A stretch of 64,000 nucleotides of DNA from assembly GCA_029851415.1 (NCBI GenBank), contig CM056743.1, positions 69,222,186 to 69,286,185 on the forward strand. Reading direction: 5' to 3'. The position numbers and the translations under genes are program-made. Of the stretch, positions 1 through 12,029 are shown one piece after another. The DNA comes from Eretmocerus hayati. Its lineage: Eukaryota; Arthropoda; Insecta; Hymenoptera; Aphelinidae. The notes below the pieces were generated by a model that did no database searches, had not been told where the DNA came from, and worked only from the letters and a program-made list of their open reading frames with translations. Positions within the stretch are counted from its first letter, which is position 1, and the number at the start of each line of letters is the position of its first letter.

Positions 1-1119
1 GGCAGAGAATCCGACGAGTTACTTGGTTCATATTGAAATCATGGAGAACTGATTACAGTTTTTGAAGTATCTTCATCTCCTCTTAGAAATGTTCCGTTTC
101 TTGATTGCATGACCCTGTGTTGGGCACATCTCAAACAGATACGAGCCATATGTAAATGGTCAGTAGCTACTGTAACTGCGTACAACATTACTGATTATAA
201 GCCTTGTGATGGTTAGTACATGTATCTCAAAAGCGTGGGTGAAGGAAGCTGGGGATGGCTTTATCGTAAAAAATCTGTTTCACGGAGCATAATGCTGGAC
301 ATCCCTCTACTCGGGGGTTTTCGAGGTCGCTGAGCTCGGATATGTTATCGTCCAGCCTCTATCTCGTGATGCGGAGGCTGCGTGGGCGGACCATGCGGGG
401 GAGTGGGGCTGCAGTGAAAAATCGATATCGCTGCACGGGGGATAGTCTATCCGGGGGTTTTTGAGATCGCTGAGCTCGAATATGTTATCGTCCAGCCTCT
501 ATCTCGTGATGCGGAGGCTGCGTGGGCGGACCCTACGGGGGAGGAAGGCTGCAGTGAAAAATCGATATCGCTGCACGGGGGATCGTCTATTCGGGGGTTT
601 TTGAGGTCAGTGAGCTCGAATATGTTATCGTCCAGCCTCTATCCCGTGATGCGGAGGCTGAGTGGGCGGACCATGCGGGGGACGGGAGCAGCAGTGAATA
701 TTTCATATCGCGGCCCCCTCCCCCGCATGGTCCGCCCACGCAGCCTCCGCATCTTGAGATAGAGGCTGGACGATAACATATTCGAGCTCAGCGACCTCGA
801 AACCCCCGAGTAGAAAGATGCCCAGCACTATGCTTCGTGAAACAGATTTCTCACGATGAAGCCATCCCCAGCTTCCTCCACCCACGCTTTCGAGATACAT
901 GTACTACTTATCACAAGGCTTATAATCAGTAATGTTGTACGCAATTACAGTAGCTACTGACCATTTACATATGGCTCGTATCTGTTTGAGATGTGCCCAA
1001 CACAGGGTCATGCAATTAAGTAAAGGAATATTTCTAAGAGGAGATGAAGATATTTCGAAAAACGTAATCAGTTCATCATGATTTCAATATGAACCAAGTA
1101 ATTCGTCGGATTCTCTGCC
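1..1119. repeat. Foldback (inverted-repeat) element, possibly cut by the window edge
   Basis: The first bases (GGCAGAGAATCCGACGA) are matched by their reverse complement ending at 1119. The two arms, roughly 1-400 and 720-1119, can be followed inward with scattered mismatches. The loop side of the left arm carries extra copies of a 140-bp unit that the right arm has only once. No coding domain is visible. The left end may continue outside the window, so no target-site duplication can be tested. Confidence 0.85.
301..700. repeat. 140-bp tandem repeat, about 3 copies
   Basis: The word TATGTTATCGTCCAGCCTCT recurs at 341, 481 and 621, giving a period of exactly 140 bp. Units are GC-rich (GTGGGCGGACC, GGGGGTTTTTGAG) compared with the surroundings. 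They lie in the left arm of the foldback at 1-1119, and a single reverse-complement copy sits in the right arm. Confidence 0.9.
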
Positions 1120-1259
1120 CTGACTGAACTTTACTGGCTAATATAAGAACTCGAATACGTTCGAGGGATGTGAATAGCCTTTTGTGAAGAAAAATCAATA
1201 ATAAGTGACAACAAAGCTCACACGTAACCTCAACTAATTGCGTACTTTCCATTAAAATA

Positions 1260-2140
1260 TCTCAAAATTGAGCCATAGGCGCTCTTCGTGCCCATTGACA
1301 AAGTTGATCAGCATAGAATGATCTACAACACTGCCAAGTTCCATCAAAATTGGCCTTAAGCCACTTCCCATTGGTTTTGTGCGGGGTTCTTTGATATTTC
1401 ATGTGAAATGTTGTGTTCTTTCAGAAAAAGATAGTCCTAGATCCCTTCTTTGCGTCCTCATGCCTATTTCTGCTTATTACCGCAAATCCGTTTTCCAAGC
1501 CTCTGAATACCGTCTGTTTTCTGCGCATGCGGAGGGATTCGGATTCTTTAACTAATTACATTGGAAAGCCAAGGAAATTCCCTTCAAAATAACCACCTGC
1601 CGAAGTCAAGTCCATGCATTCAAGCCAGAGTTGCAACGTTTGAAAGACCACCGAATCTTGATGGTTCCTCAGAGGTGGGTCGGAGGTACTGGAGATAGCA
1701 GTAAGGAAAATCCACGCCCGCCCCGTTCGATGGCGTCCATCGACGTGTCGCACTCGAGCTGGGGGTTCATCTTTCATACGTTGTAGATACGGTTCAAATA
1801 CACGGAATCGACTTCGGCAGCTGGTCATTTTGGAGGAAATTTTCTGGCTTGCCAATGGAATTGGGTTCGATGATCCAAATTCATGCGCATGCGCAGAGAA
1901 CAGACGATTTTCAAAGGCCAGGAAAATGGATTTGTGATAGATTGGCAAGAATGGGCATTAGAATGCAAAGAAGGAATTCACGACTATTCTTTTCTGAAAG
2001 AACACAACATTTTACTTGAATTATCAAATTGCCGAAGTTGTAAGAAATTGGGTTTTCGAGAAATTCAATCTTCTATGTTTTTCACTCTTTTGCCCGATAA
2101 AACCACCCAAGACATCAAAATGAAGTTCACAAGACCGATT
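1260..2140. repeat. Imperfect inverted repeat, older foldback
   Basis: The left arm (about 1330-1640) and right arm (about 1800-2060) are reverse complements with many mismatches. Matching words include GCCGAAGTC on both sides, the pair GGAAATTC / GGAAATTTTC, and the TGTTGTGTTCTTTCAGAAA / TTTCTGAAAGAACACAACA pair. Divergence is greater than in the neighbouring foldback, suggesting an older insertion. No clear target-site duplication was found. Confidence 0.7.
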
Positions 2141-2167
2141 GCGATAGCTTTTTTAAAGACCTTCTGA
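1883..2167 (+). pseudogene. Possible transposase zinc-ribbon fragment, uncertain
   Basis: This is a 94-codon open frame inside the right arm of the inverted repeat. It contains FLKEHNILLELSNCRSCKKL, which resembles the short N-terminal segment with a CxxC pair seen upstream of the DDE domain in ISXO2-like transposases of insects. Only one CxxC pair is present and no DDE domain follows, so at best it is a captured remnant. It could equally be chance open frame in an old repeat. The match is a motif impression, not a search result. Confidence 0.2.
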
Positions 2168-2384
2168 ATGCCGCAAACCGCATCTCTGTATCTTCGAACG
2201 AATTTGAAAAAAATTCAGTTCATTGAAAAAAATCCCTAACTTTCTTGTTGAAAATTATTCAGAAGAACAAATTTATGTACGTTGGAGGTACCTGGAAAAT
2301 TTTCCTGGGGCCCCATAGGTAGTGGAGAGTTCATATTTCGTACCATAGAATTGAACGGAACTACTCATATATATTTGTAGGTAG

Positions 2385-2515
2385 TTGAGTGAGAGAGTGA
2401 GCACGTGTGTGAATATGTGTGAGTGTGAGTGAGTGATTGAGTGAGTGCGCGAGTGTGTCAGTGTGTGCGTGTGTGGAAAGTGAGTAGTAATAGTAGTAGT
2501 AGTATTAGCAGTGAG
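2385..2515. repeat. Degenerate GTGA/GTGT microsatellite with a TAG tract
   Basis: Interrupted runs of GTGA and GTGT pass into AGTAGTAATAGTAGTAGTAG. The flanking DNA from 2141 to 2737 shows no gene, and small open frames there have no recognisable domain. Confidence 0.85.
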
Positions 2516-2742
2516 GGGAATGCATGGAAGGTAGGGTTGACGAAATTGATGATTTTTCCATGTTATACGTTTGTATTAGTATATATGGAATGTGAAAACA
2601 GTTGGGAAAAATCTTGTTGGATTTCTGCAAAGAACCAAGAATTCTGGAGAATAAGTGTAGCAGAGCGAAGGATGTTCGAACTATCAATATAATCGGAGGA
2701 ACAAACAAAATAAGGAGAACTTGGAATTAATATAATATCTAT

Positions 2743-2934
2743 TGTTTTTTCCGGTGATGAGGTTTTTTGCGAAATGAATAGAGGAGAGTTAATTTCTCAA
2801 CTATTTGTACAGAACTATATTGAGCCAGAAGAGTACATGACTCGAGGTGGTGGAGAGTGTGCGGCGTGTGCGCGATCAACATGAAGACTGACTGAACCGG
2901 AGCAGAGCGGGAGGCCTATAGCCGAGCGTCTGAA

Positions 2935-2979
<45 letters not shown>

Positions 2980-3093
2980 TGCAGTCGGTTCTACTGCCGG
3001 TTGAGCGTTTAATACCACTTAACGGCTTAGCTAATGTGTGCGTGAATGTATGTGTGCCGTCGCGGACATTGTTTGATCGGTGCTACATAAACA
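2743..3093 (-). repeat. BEL-1 3' LTR
   Basis: This 351-bp LTR matches 17692-18210 apart from point changes and insertions. On the minus strand it begins TGTTTATGTAGCACC, immediately after the polypurine tract AGGTGGGAGGA (3094-3104), and ends at 2743 next to the TCTAT duplication. It contains an internal TA tract at about 2938-2979. Confidence 0.95.
2938..2979. repeat. TA microsatellite inside the LTR
   Basis: An uninterrupted TA run of about 42 bp. The same site in the 5' LTR (17888-17910) has only about 23 bp. The two tracts were identical at integration, so the difference shows repeat-length change since then. Confidence 0.9.
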
Positions 3094-3247
3094 TCCTCCC
3101 ACCTCGAGAAAAAAAAGTAATAAATTTCATTGCAATGAACAAATGATTACATAAAAGTGTGGAAAATTAAGGGTTCACTTGTAGTGAAAGGTATAGAGTC
3201 ATTATTCAATTTCATCTGGAGGGAATAATCCAAACTGTTTACTGATT

Positions 3248-4558
3248 TCAAGAACAAAATGAAAAATTCATAGATTCTGAGCAACACTGCACAGATAACT
3301 CTTCATCTTCACTTTGTGGGCGAAATAATTTCACCAACTTCACAATTGGTCGATCCAGGATGGTGGTAGCTGTGCGCACCTGCACGACTCGAACAATCCC
3401 ATCTTTTCCAGGGAGCGTCTTGATGATTCGGCCCAGTGGCCATCTGGATGGCGGCGTTATTACGTTTCTCACTAAAACCAGGTCACCTTCAGCAAAGTTA
3501 GGTTGTGATGAGGTCCACTTATTTCGTTGATGGAGCGTATGGAGATACTGGTGCAACCAACGTTACCAAAGTTGTTGGACCATTTGTGTGATGATTTTCC
3601 AGCGTCGTAGAGGTGACACTTTGTCATTGGTAACTCTGTCCTTGACTATAAGGAGGGATGGCTCTCCTATCAGGGAATGGGCAGGTGTGAGAGCCTCTAG
3701 ATCAGAGGGGTCATTGCTGAGGGGCATGAGAGGCCGAGAGTTGAGGCATGCCTCCACTTGATTGAGGACTGTTGTGAATTCCTCAAAGGTGAGTATTGTT
3801 TCTCCCACTACCCTCTTTAGGTGATGTTTCACTGCCTTAACCCCAGCTTCCCAAATTCCTCCAAAATGTGGGGCGGATGGTGGATTAAAACGCCACTCTG
3901 TCCCCAAATTGCCAAGGGATTGGGAAATGAAATTGGAGTAGGGTAAATTTTTGGTGAACATTTTCTTAAGTTCGGCATCTGCTCCTACCAAATTCTGACC
4001 TTGATCACTCATGAGGAGCTCACAAGGTCCTCGTCTTGCCATGGATCTGTCGAACGCGGCTAGATACGACTCTGTAGTGTAATCGGAGACAGCTTCAAGG
4101 TGAATTGCTCTTGTGCAAAGACAAATGAAAATAATGAAATAACCCTTGTAGGGAATTTGTCTACGGATGCGTGTAGGTAGCAACTTGAATGGACCTGCGT
4201 AATCTACACCTGCTTTTTTAAATGGACGCGTAGGCAGTACCCGTTCTTGCGGTAGAGCTGCCATCATTTGATACTGTGGAGTAGCTCTGTATCTTTGGAA
4301 ACTGGTCCAATTATTAATGATAACTTTCACTGCACTTTTTCCTCGAATAATCCAGAACATTTGTCGGCTAGTAGAAAGAGTCAGTTGAGTACCACCGTGC
4401 AACGTGACGTGATGAAAATATCGAATCAAGAGCTCCGTCAGAGTAGATTCTGTAGGTAAGATGACAGGAAATTTCTCATCGTCACACAGATCTGAATTTT
4501 TGATTTTGCTACCTACTCTCAACGAACCGTCTTTTAGCACGGGGTTCAAAGATTTCAA
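3248..4558 (-). pseudogene. BEL-1 integrase and C-terminal DUF5641, broken
   Basis: Reading right to left, the segment shows the HHCC-type zinc-binding region (FHHVTLHGGTQL), the integrase core, and the Bel-Pao C-terminal domain (WPLGRIIKTLPGKDG, then RIVKL-like text near the end). The core acidic residues are visible in VDYAGPF, MSDQGQNLVGA and GGIWEAGVK. Both cysteines of the usual CxxC are replaced in INNWTSFQRY, so zinc binding should be lost. An in-frame TAA at about 3557-3562 separates core (3563-4558) from C-terminal domain (3248-3556). The frame is otherwise continuous. The protein would have inserted retrotransposon cDNA into host DNA, and this copy cannot. Confidence 0.92.
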
Positions 4559-5650
4559 GGCATTTGCTGAGGTAGAATTCTACCTTCTTGCAGGATTTTA
4601 TATTCAAATGGGAAATAAGCTAATTGAGTGAGATAGCTCATGACAAGTTCAGCGTGGCGAATTTCACTGCTGTCTATGAGCTGATCTGAATGAACAGGAA
4701 ACTTGCTGATAATGCATGATACTTTGTCTTTGAGAGACGTTCTATTCACAATTCTTGAAATAAATCTCATAATATATACAGTGATTCTGATCAGTTTGGT
4801 GAAAGAATAGTACCGTTTCATTAGATCCCAAATTTGAATCTTCGGAGTCTCTGAAGTTATGGTATTCACAGATACTTCAATGTTTTTATTTGTCGACTTC
4901 TCTGGATTGGTGGAAAAATTCAAATCGACATAGCCTGTTAGACTCCAATCGCGATTGTGTTCTCGCAAGTCGGGGGGTCCCTCCCACCACAGACGTTTTG
5001 AGACGAATTCATTCCCCAAACACCCTCTCGAAGCAACATCTGCAGGGTTTTTCGACGATTTGATGTAGTACCAAGTGGCATTGGGAATCAGAGTTTAAAT
5101 TTCAGCACACCTATTGGCAACTAGAACCGGCCATTCAGAAGGGGGCTCATGGACCCAGTGCAATACTACTTTTGAATCGCAGTGCACATGAATTGACAAA
5201 TTGTCGAGCTTGAGTTTGGATGCAAATCGATTGAGCAGCTGGGTGACTGTCAAAGCGCCGAATAGTTCCAATTTCGGAATCGAGGGGATTCTTATGGGTG
5301 CGACTTTCGATTTAGCACCCAACAAAGTGACTTTACAGTCATCATCTAAAACTCGCAGGTATACAACAGCTGCATACGCTATCTTGGGAGCGTCGGAATG
5401 ACCATGTAGCTCGTATTCTTGTGCGTTTTCCGTTATACCCAAGTAACGTGGGATTTTCAAGTCCAAAAGGTGAGTCAAAGAAGAATACCATCGCTCAAAT
5501 TTTTTGGTAAATTCATCCGGTAGTACCTGATCCCAAGGTACATTTTTTATCCACAGCGGCTGCATGAAATTTTTACCGGTGATGATCACCGGAGTTATCC
5601 AGCCCAGTGGGTCAAAGATTCTAGCGATTTTGGAAAGTACAATACGCTTT
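4555..5650 (-). pseudogene. BEL-1 RNase H-like / connecting region, broken
   Basis: The 5095-5589 block carries Bel-Pao RNase H-type features: LHGHSDAPKIAYAAVVYLRV, then AKSKVAPIRIPSIPKLELFG and VHCDSKVVLHWV. 4555-5019 continues with RLWWEGPPDL, the tryptophan-rich motif normally found between RNase H and integrase in this family. A stop near 5095 and a frame change near 5020-5095 separate the two. The next block, integrase, overlaps its end by 4 nt in another frame. In an active element this part would degrade the RNA strand during reverse transcription. Confidence 0.88.
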
Positions 5651-5716
5651 GTCAGCGGAACCGTCTAAAGGTCAAGTGACAATTGGAATTTGAAAATGTC
5701 ATCAGCGGGACACCAA

Positions 5717-5838
5717 TACTTATACCGAGCACTGAGAACAAAGAGTCCTCTTGCAAAGGGTTGTCCGCAGCTAATATGCTTATACCGAGCACTGAGAACG
5801 AAGAGTCCTCTTGCAAAGGGTTGTCCGCAGCTAATATG
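5717..5838. repeat. 60-bp in-frame tandem duplication within RT
   Basis: CTTATACCGAGCACTGAGAA begins at 5719 and again at 5779, with one base difference in the first half of the unit. The duplication adds 20 residues (ILAADNPLQEDS twice) without changing frame. Confidence 0.9.
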
Positions 5839-6122
5839 CTTTTTGGTAATTTATTGATGAGTTCGGGGGTGTTTGAGAGCCATTTTCTCAACTTGAATCC
5901 ACCAGATTTTGGGAGGTTAGTTGTGTCCGATTGTTTAGTCAAAATTTCCTCAATTGAGAAGCCACCAAATACTACGTCATCCATGTAGCTCTCTTCATTG
6001 ATTACTTCAATAGCGCTCGGAAAATGTTCACCTTCATCTTTGACTAACTGTTTAAGTGTCATAATAGCTGAGAAAGGACTACTCGTATAGCCAAATGTCA
6101 GTACGGTCAACAAATAGTACAT

Positions 6123-6331
6123 CTCGATACAAGGGCGTAAAACGTTTTATTCGCGTTCGAGTGATGGGTTTCCGGCCCGAGCCGCAGGCGAGGGTCGGAA
6201 TCATCACGAGGATGCGAATAATTGGTTTTACGCCCGTGTACCTAACTATACTTTTCGATAAACTGTGAGTAAAAGTCGACAAACTGTGCGCAAAGTGCAC
6301 TTTTACGCACAGTGTATCGAAAAGTTTCATT
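6123..6331. mobile_element. MITE-like insertion with TCGATACA termini
   Basis: The segment starts TCGATACAAGGGCG and ends TGTATCGA, and it interrupts the RT frame. The first half is itself a hairpin (AAGGGCGTAAAAC paired with GTTTTACGCCC). The second half contains ACTGTGCGCAAAGTGCACTT. A partial copy lies at about 45520-45670 and a related one at about 29311-29525. No unambiguous target-site duplication could be fixed, so the family is not named. Confidence 0.75.
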
Positions 6332-7120
6332 ATTGCATCACTGGGGTGCTCTCGCCACAGAATAGTTTGGAGGTGTTGATCCTCTGGATGGACGCCAATT
6401 TGTAAAAACATTCATCTTATATCCGCCACAAAGCATGAGGATATTCATGCCATTGGGTACATGAATCAACTAATTCAGGTCGTAGATTCGGACCTGAATA
6501 GAGATAGTCATTGAGCGAGTAACCCTTATCAGTGATCATTGAAGCATTGAAAACTGTTCTCACTGGAGTTGCCGAGCTATTCTCTTTCATAACCCCGTGA
6601 TGAGGTGAAAAATAGAATTGATCATCAGGGATACTGGTAGTGGGTATTGAGCGCATGAAACCTTGAGATAAGTAATCTCGCATTGATTTGACATACGCGT
6701 TCTTGAATTCAGGATTCTTCGCAAACTTCTTTTCCGAACTTAGAAAAACTCGAAGTGCTTTGGAGTAAAAATCTCCTAGAATACCTGACTCTGGAAAATC
6801 GGGTTTCCGTGGAAGTTCGACGATATATTTGCCAGTTTCTGTGCGACTCACATTATTATTGTAATGTTCAACACATTTTCGTTCATCATCCGATGAGAAA
6901 CGTTCCTTTGGGATTCCCTCGCGTTCAAAAAACGAACGAAGAGTTTCATTGAGTTGAGAACCAGTGTCATTAAGACACAAATTTATTGTTGGTTGCGACG
7001 ATTTTTGAGACATCGAAGAACCAGAAACTATCCAGGCGAAATGCGATTTCATAGCTATTGGAGCATCGCCCTTTCGGCTCTCACGTGAACCTTGTTGTAT
7101 GATTTGTGCGTGGATCTGAG

Positions 7121-7735
7121 TTACATCTCAACAACACCAGGTTTTTTGAAATTAGGGTCGGCTAAACGCAGTTTCTTCAAATGTTTCCAATCCCCATTGA
7201 ATAGAGAGTTGGGTTGATATTTGGTAACATTAGGAATCACATAAGCTGACACTATGAATTTTTTATCGGAAGTAAAGCGAGGCCGTATAGTCACCTCCAC
7301 TATATTTTTGCATACAGAGCCACTTTTACCGCCAACTGCCGTAGTAGGTACCATAACGGATTTTTTTAATTTAAGTAATTGGCATAAGCCTTCTGGAATG
7401 AATGAAGATTGCGCGCACTGATCCACAATTGCCCGTATTTCGTATGATGAACCAAATGTAGATTCAGCTAGGATTCGAGCAGTTGCTATGAAAATATCCT
7501 CATCATTGTCATCTTCATTTACAATGTTATTGACGTGGTTCGATTCCAATTGTAACATAGATGCTGCACTGTTGGACTGTTAGGCGAACGTATTTGATTT
7601 GGAAAGTTGATCAGCGGTATTCGGAATACTCAGTTCTCCACTTCCGTAAATAGTCGTATGATGTTTTTTATTACAAACCGCACAGCGTTTGTCACTAGGA
7701 CACTCCGGCAAGAGATGCTCGGAAGAAAAGCAATT
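7121..7735 (-). pseudogene. BEL-1 zinc knuckle and Pao-type aspartic protease, broken
   Basis: The right end begins inside a CCHC knuckle whose first half is at 15180, beyond the 7.4-kb insertion. After the knuckle and a second cysteine pair (CAVC), an in-frame stop lies near 7579. 7121-7558 carries the retropepsin-like region (AIVDQCAQSSFIPEGLC) and the conserved LADPNFKKPG. The active-site text is DQC, where many relatives have a glycine as third residue. A frameshift near 7121 precedes QIHAQIIQQG-type text leading into RT. In a live element the protease would cut the Gag-Pol polyprotein. Confidence 0.88.
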
Positions 7736-7989
7736 CCCTGCTGCAGAAGATCGATTGGGATAGATTGAAAACCAATCGAATCCTATCAGGATGAATACCT
7801 TTCAATCGGTTTTATCATTCAAACGGCGAGAGCAGTATTGGAATTCAATGCAGATCAATTAAACATAAACCCAATCTAGCTGAATCCTGAGTTGTAGATT
7901 TGAGATCACAACTGACAATCGAATTCTATACTGTTGATGAGGATTGATGTAAGCGAATATAATCCAATACTAGTATTCAGCATAGGATA

Positions 7990-10900
7990 GGATCCGGATG
8001 GATGGATGAAAGATCTTGGCTGGTTTTATATGTTTGAATGAACCAATATAGTATTGAAATCAATCTAATTGAATGATTGATCCCGGCTCCCACTGCTCTA
8101 TCGAGATCAATGCTTTAGGGAACTGATTCAATTTGCGGAACGATACTCATTATCTATCCTAACCAATACCAAATGACAGGATTGGATTTCCCCTTTCGAA
8201 CACTATTGTTGCCACATTCCTCAATCGAACCAAATACTTCTCTGCAGTACTGGTGTATGATAGCCTGGCTCATTCCTATCTGTCTCAATCATAAATGGAG
8301 AGATTCGAGTCATTAGCCCTGGATCGATTCCAATCATCCCCGAATCACCTATTGCGTGATTGACCAATCGAGATGAATACTACAGAATCGAGTTTAAATC
8401 GTGGGTGCATGGTTATCCTATCCCTCTCAATACTCACAATCAGTATCGAACTCCTCTAGATTCCATATATCTCAATCAGATTCAATACTGTTGAGTAGGA
8501 TTGGAACAGCCTCAAGATGAGTTTTGCTATCGGTCTCAATCCTGCCAGGGAGCATTGAGTCGACTGCACCAATCGATACCAATGATGGCCCAATCTTTGC
8601 GTCATTGACTGATCGAGATGAATACTACAGGATCGAATTGAAATCGTGGGTGCATGGTTATTCTATCCCTCTCAATACTCACAATCAGTATTGAACTCCT
8701 CTGAATTTCATGTATTCGAATCGAATTAAATACTGCTGAGCAGAATTGGAACGGCCTGAAGATGAGTTCTGCTATCGGTCTGAATCCTGCCAGGCAGCAT
8801 CGAGTCATCTGCGTCAATCGATTTCAATGATGACCCAATCACTCATTGCGTGATTGACCGATCGAGCTGAATACTATAGGACGGAATACAGATCGTGGGA
8901 GCATGGTCTCTGTCCTTCTCAATACTCACAATCGGTATTGAACTCCTCCAAATTCCGTGTATTTGAATCGAATTCAATACTGCTGAGCAGGATTGGTACG
9001 CTCTGAGGATAAGTTTCGCTATCGGTTTGAATCCCGCCGGTCAGCATTGAGTCGACTGCGTCAATCGATCTCAATTATGACCCAATCACTCATCGCGTGA
9101 TTGACCAATCGGGATGAATACTACAGATTCCACATGCACATTAGGGTGGGCCGAAAAATGGAAATTTTCGGATATCGTTACGCCTGAGGGCCAATTATTT
9201 GCTATCTTGCACGTAGATAATGGAAAAATTTTTCGCGGATTTTTAAAAAGAACTCTTAGGTTCTGGCGAAAGCCTTGAAGATTCTTAGAAAATAGAATGA
9301 AAACGTCTTTTCCACGCTATTTCTAAGAGCAAAGTTATAGCGTGCAGAACCTACGCGGTGGCACCAAACAGTGATCGAACAATGTTTTCATACGTATTTT
9401 TGGACGTAGAAACCGACAATCTGGTTCGTTCGAGCCTCAGAAGTTAAGGGCCTCTGTAAATTGCGAGATATCGATCAGGGTGGGAAAGCGACAATTTTCC
9501 GGGAAACGCCAGATTTCTGTGAAATTGAGAGCGATCCTCCAAACTCGATTTAATCGACCAAAATCCATCCCACACTATACTTTCTTATGTATTTCGACCT
9601 GCTAAAGACGGTCTTGGTAGTTTCAGGAAGCTAGGACGCGTCAAAATTTAGCTATGAGCAAACGTATCAGAACGATTTTCGGAGGGCTCACGAAAGGGCT
9701 CGTCGCGGCCAGGGCATAGGTCACGGACACTAGTCCTCTTTCACTCGATGCGTAATCTCCAATATCATTATCAGTCGGGGCCAAGTGGGCGCCATCAATG
9801 AGAAAACTATTCCCACGAGGTTTCGCTCCGAGATCCCCTCCAGAAGACTGTCCTGATTATGGAAACCCATGTTGCCAAGCTGAGAAACGGTCGCAATTTG
9901 TTTGAACTCAAATCGTTTAAACAATTGATAGAAATTGATTCTTCGATATGGATACTATTTTTGAGAGGTATTTTGTGTGATTCTTAATTGAAAAATACTC
10001 TTGTCATTTTTTGGTACAATCGATTCGTTTTGACTTATACACACTTTTGAATTGAGAAATCACGATATTGCGATTTTTACTAGTGAAAATTAACAACAAA
10101 AATGTGAATAGTTCCTTTTCTGGCGATGAGAATCTATTCTTCTAACTTTTATGGACAATACCTGATATCAGAAAGTAATTTCCCCGGTCCAAAACCTCAT
10201 TTTTAACTAATTGTTTATAACGCTACAGCGTGTATTCGAGTATACTTGGTAGACTTTCAGGGTCCTCTGACGCGTTAGTACTCAAGTATACTCCAACACA
10301 CGCGGGAGCGTCATAAACAATTAGTTGAAAAATGAGGTTTTGGACCGAGAACATTACTTCCCGACATTGGATATTGTCGATGAAGGTTGAAAGAATAGAT
10401 TCTCATCGCCAGAAAAGGAACTATTCACATTTTTTGTTGTTGATTTCCACTAGTAAAAATCGCAATATCGTGATTCTTCAATTTACAAGTGTGTATGAGC
10501 CAAAACGAATCGATTGTATCAAGGAATTACAAGAGTATTTTTTGATTTGGAATCACCCAAAATACCTGTTGAGATAGCATCCATCTCGGAGAATCAATCT
10601 TTATCAATTGTTCCAACGATTTCAGGTTAAACAAATTGTGACCATTTCTCGGCTTGGCAACATGGGTTTCCATAATCAGGACAGTCTTCTGGAGGGGATC
10701 TCGGAGTAAAACCTCGTGGGAATAGTTTTCCCAATGATCGCGCCAACTCGGCCCCGACTGATAATGATATTGGAGATTACGCATCGAGTGAAAGAGGACT
10801 AGTATCCGTGACCTATGCCCTGGCCGCGACGAGCCCATTTGCGAGCCCTACGGAAAACGCCCTGATACATTTGCTCATAGCTGAATTTTGACGCGTCCTA

Positions 10901-12010
10901 GCTTCCTGAAACCACCAAGACCGTCTTTAGCAGGTCGAAGTACATAAGAAAGTATAGTGTGTGATGGATTTTGGTCGATTGAATCGAGTTTGGAGGGACG
11001 TTTTCAATTCCACAGAAATCTGGCGTTTCCCGGAAAATTGTCGCTCTCCTACTCTGATCGGTATCTCGCAATTTACAAAGGCCCTTAACTTCTGAGGCTC
11101 GAACGGACCTGATTTTCGATTTCTACGGCCAAAAATACGTGAGAAAACATTGTTCGATCATCGTTCGGTGCCACCGCGTAGGTTCTGCATGCTATAACTT
11201 TAGTTTTAGAAATAGCGTAAAAATGACGTTCTCACTCTATTTTCTGAGAATCTTCAAGGCCAGAACCTAACAGTTCTTTTTAGAAATCCGCAAAAAATTT
11301 TCCCATTATTTACGTGCAGAATAGCAAAACATTGGCCCTCAAGCTCGACGATTTTCGAAAATTTTCATTTTTCGGCCCACCCTAATGCACATTCACATGG
11401 ATGAAATCTAGAGAAGTTCAATACTCTAAATCAGTATTGAACGTCTCTAGATTTCATGTATTTGAACCGAATCCAATACTGCTGAGCGGGATTGGTAAGG
11501 CTTGAGGATGAATTATGCTACCGATCTGATTCCTGCCAGGCGGCATTGAATTGACTGCGCCATTTGATTTCGAAGATGACCCAATCACTCATTGCGTGAT
11601 TGACCAATCAACGTGGATACTACTGAACCGAATTGAAGTCGTGAGTACATGGATATCCCATCCTTCTCAATACTCACAATCAGTATTGAACTTGTGTGGA
11701 TTTTATATATTCGAATCGGATTCAATACTGCTGAGTAGGATTGGTACGGCCTGAAGATGAGTTTTGCTATCGGTCTGAATCATGCCAAGCAGCATTGAAT
11801 TGACTGCGTCAATCGATTTCAATGATGATCCAATCACTCTTTGCGTCATTGACTGATCATGATGAATACTACAGAATCAAATTGGAATTCAGGGTGCTTG
11901 GTTATTCTACCCCTCTCAATACTCACAATCAGTATTGAACTCTCCCTGATTTCATATATTTGAATCAAATTCAATACTGCTGGGCAGAATTGGAACGGCC
12001 TAAAGATAGG
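7990..12010. repeat. 247-bp tandem repeats, interrupted by a 2.24-kb insertion
   Basis: The word GTGATTGACCRATCR recurs near 8357, 8852, 9097 and 11598, with variant copies near 8603 and 11845, so the spacing is 245-249 bp. Units contain CAATACT...CAGTATTGAACTC and AATACTGCTGAGCAG, short palindromic words. The array is continuous if the 9142-11384 element and its duplication are removed. Confidence 0.85.
9142..11384. mobile_element. 2.24-kb hAT-type foldback, almost entirely palindromic
   Basis: The termini TAGGGTGGGCCGAAAAATG and complement are flanked by the perfect 8-bp duplication ATGCACAT (9134-9141 and 11385-11392), as in hAT elements. The arms, each about 1.1 kb, pair to the centre near 10263 with scattered mismatches, leaving almost no loop. 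ORFs in it are mirror-image chance frames. It lacks a transposase and would depend on an autonomous hAT. It inserted into the 247-bp array of the host element. Confidence 0.93.
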
Positions 12011-12029
12011 TTATCGCTATTGGTTAGGT

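Larger units (their letters stand above)
5651..7052 (-). pseudogene. BEL-1 reverse transcriptase, interrupted by a MITE
   Basis: The N-terminal part (6417-7052) has FSPHHGVMKENSSATPVRT and SLNDYLYSGPNLRPEL, hallmark Bel-Pao RT text. The middle (6332-6411) has VHPEDQHLQTILWRE. The catalytic YMDD is present as ESYMDDVVFGG in 5652-6122. The frame is lost near 6412-6420 and near 5655, and a 0.2-kb MITE (about 6123-6331) sits between finger and palm motifs. A 60-bp in-frame tandem duplication lies just after the YMDD block. The catalytic aspartates survive, but the gene cannot make a full enzyme. Confidence 0.92.

Noticed and set aside
1864..1880. GGTTCGATGATCC as a tRNA B box
   Set aside because: No matching A box or cloverleaf could be drawn around it.
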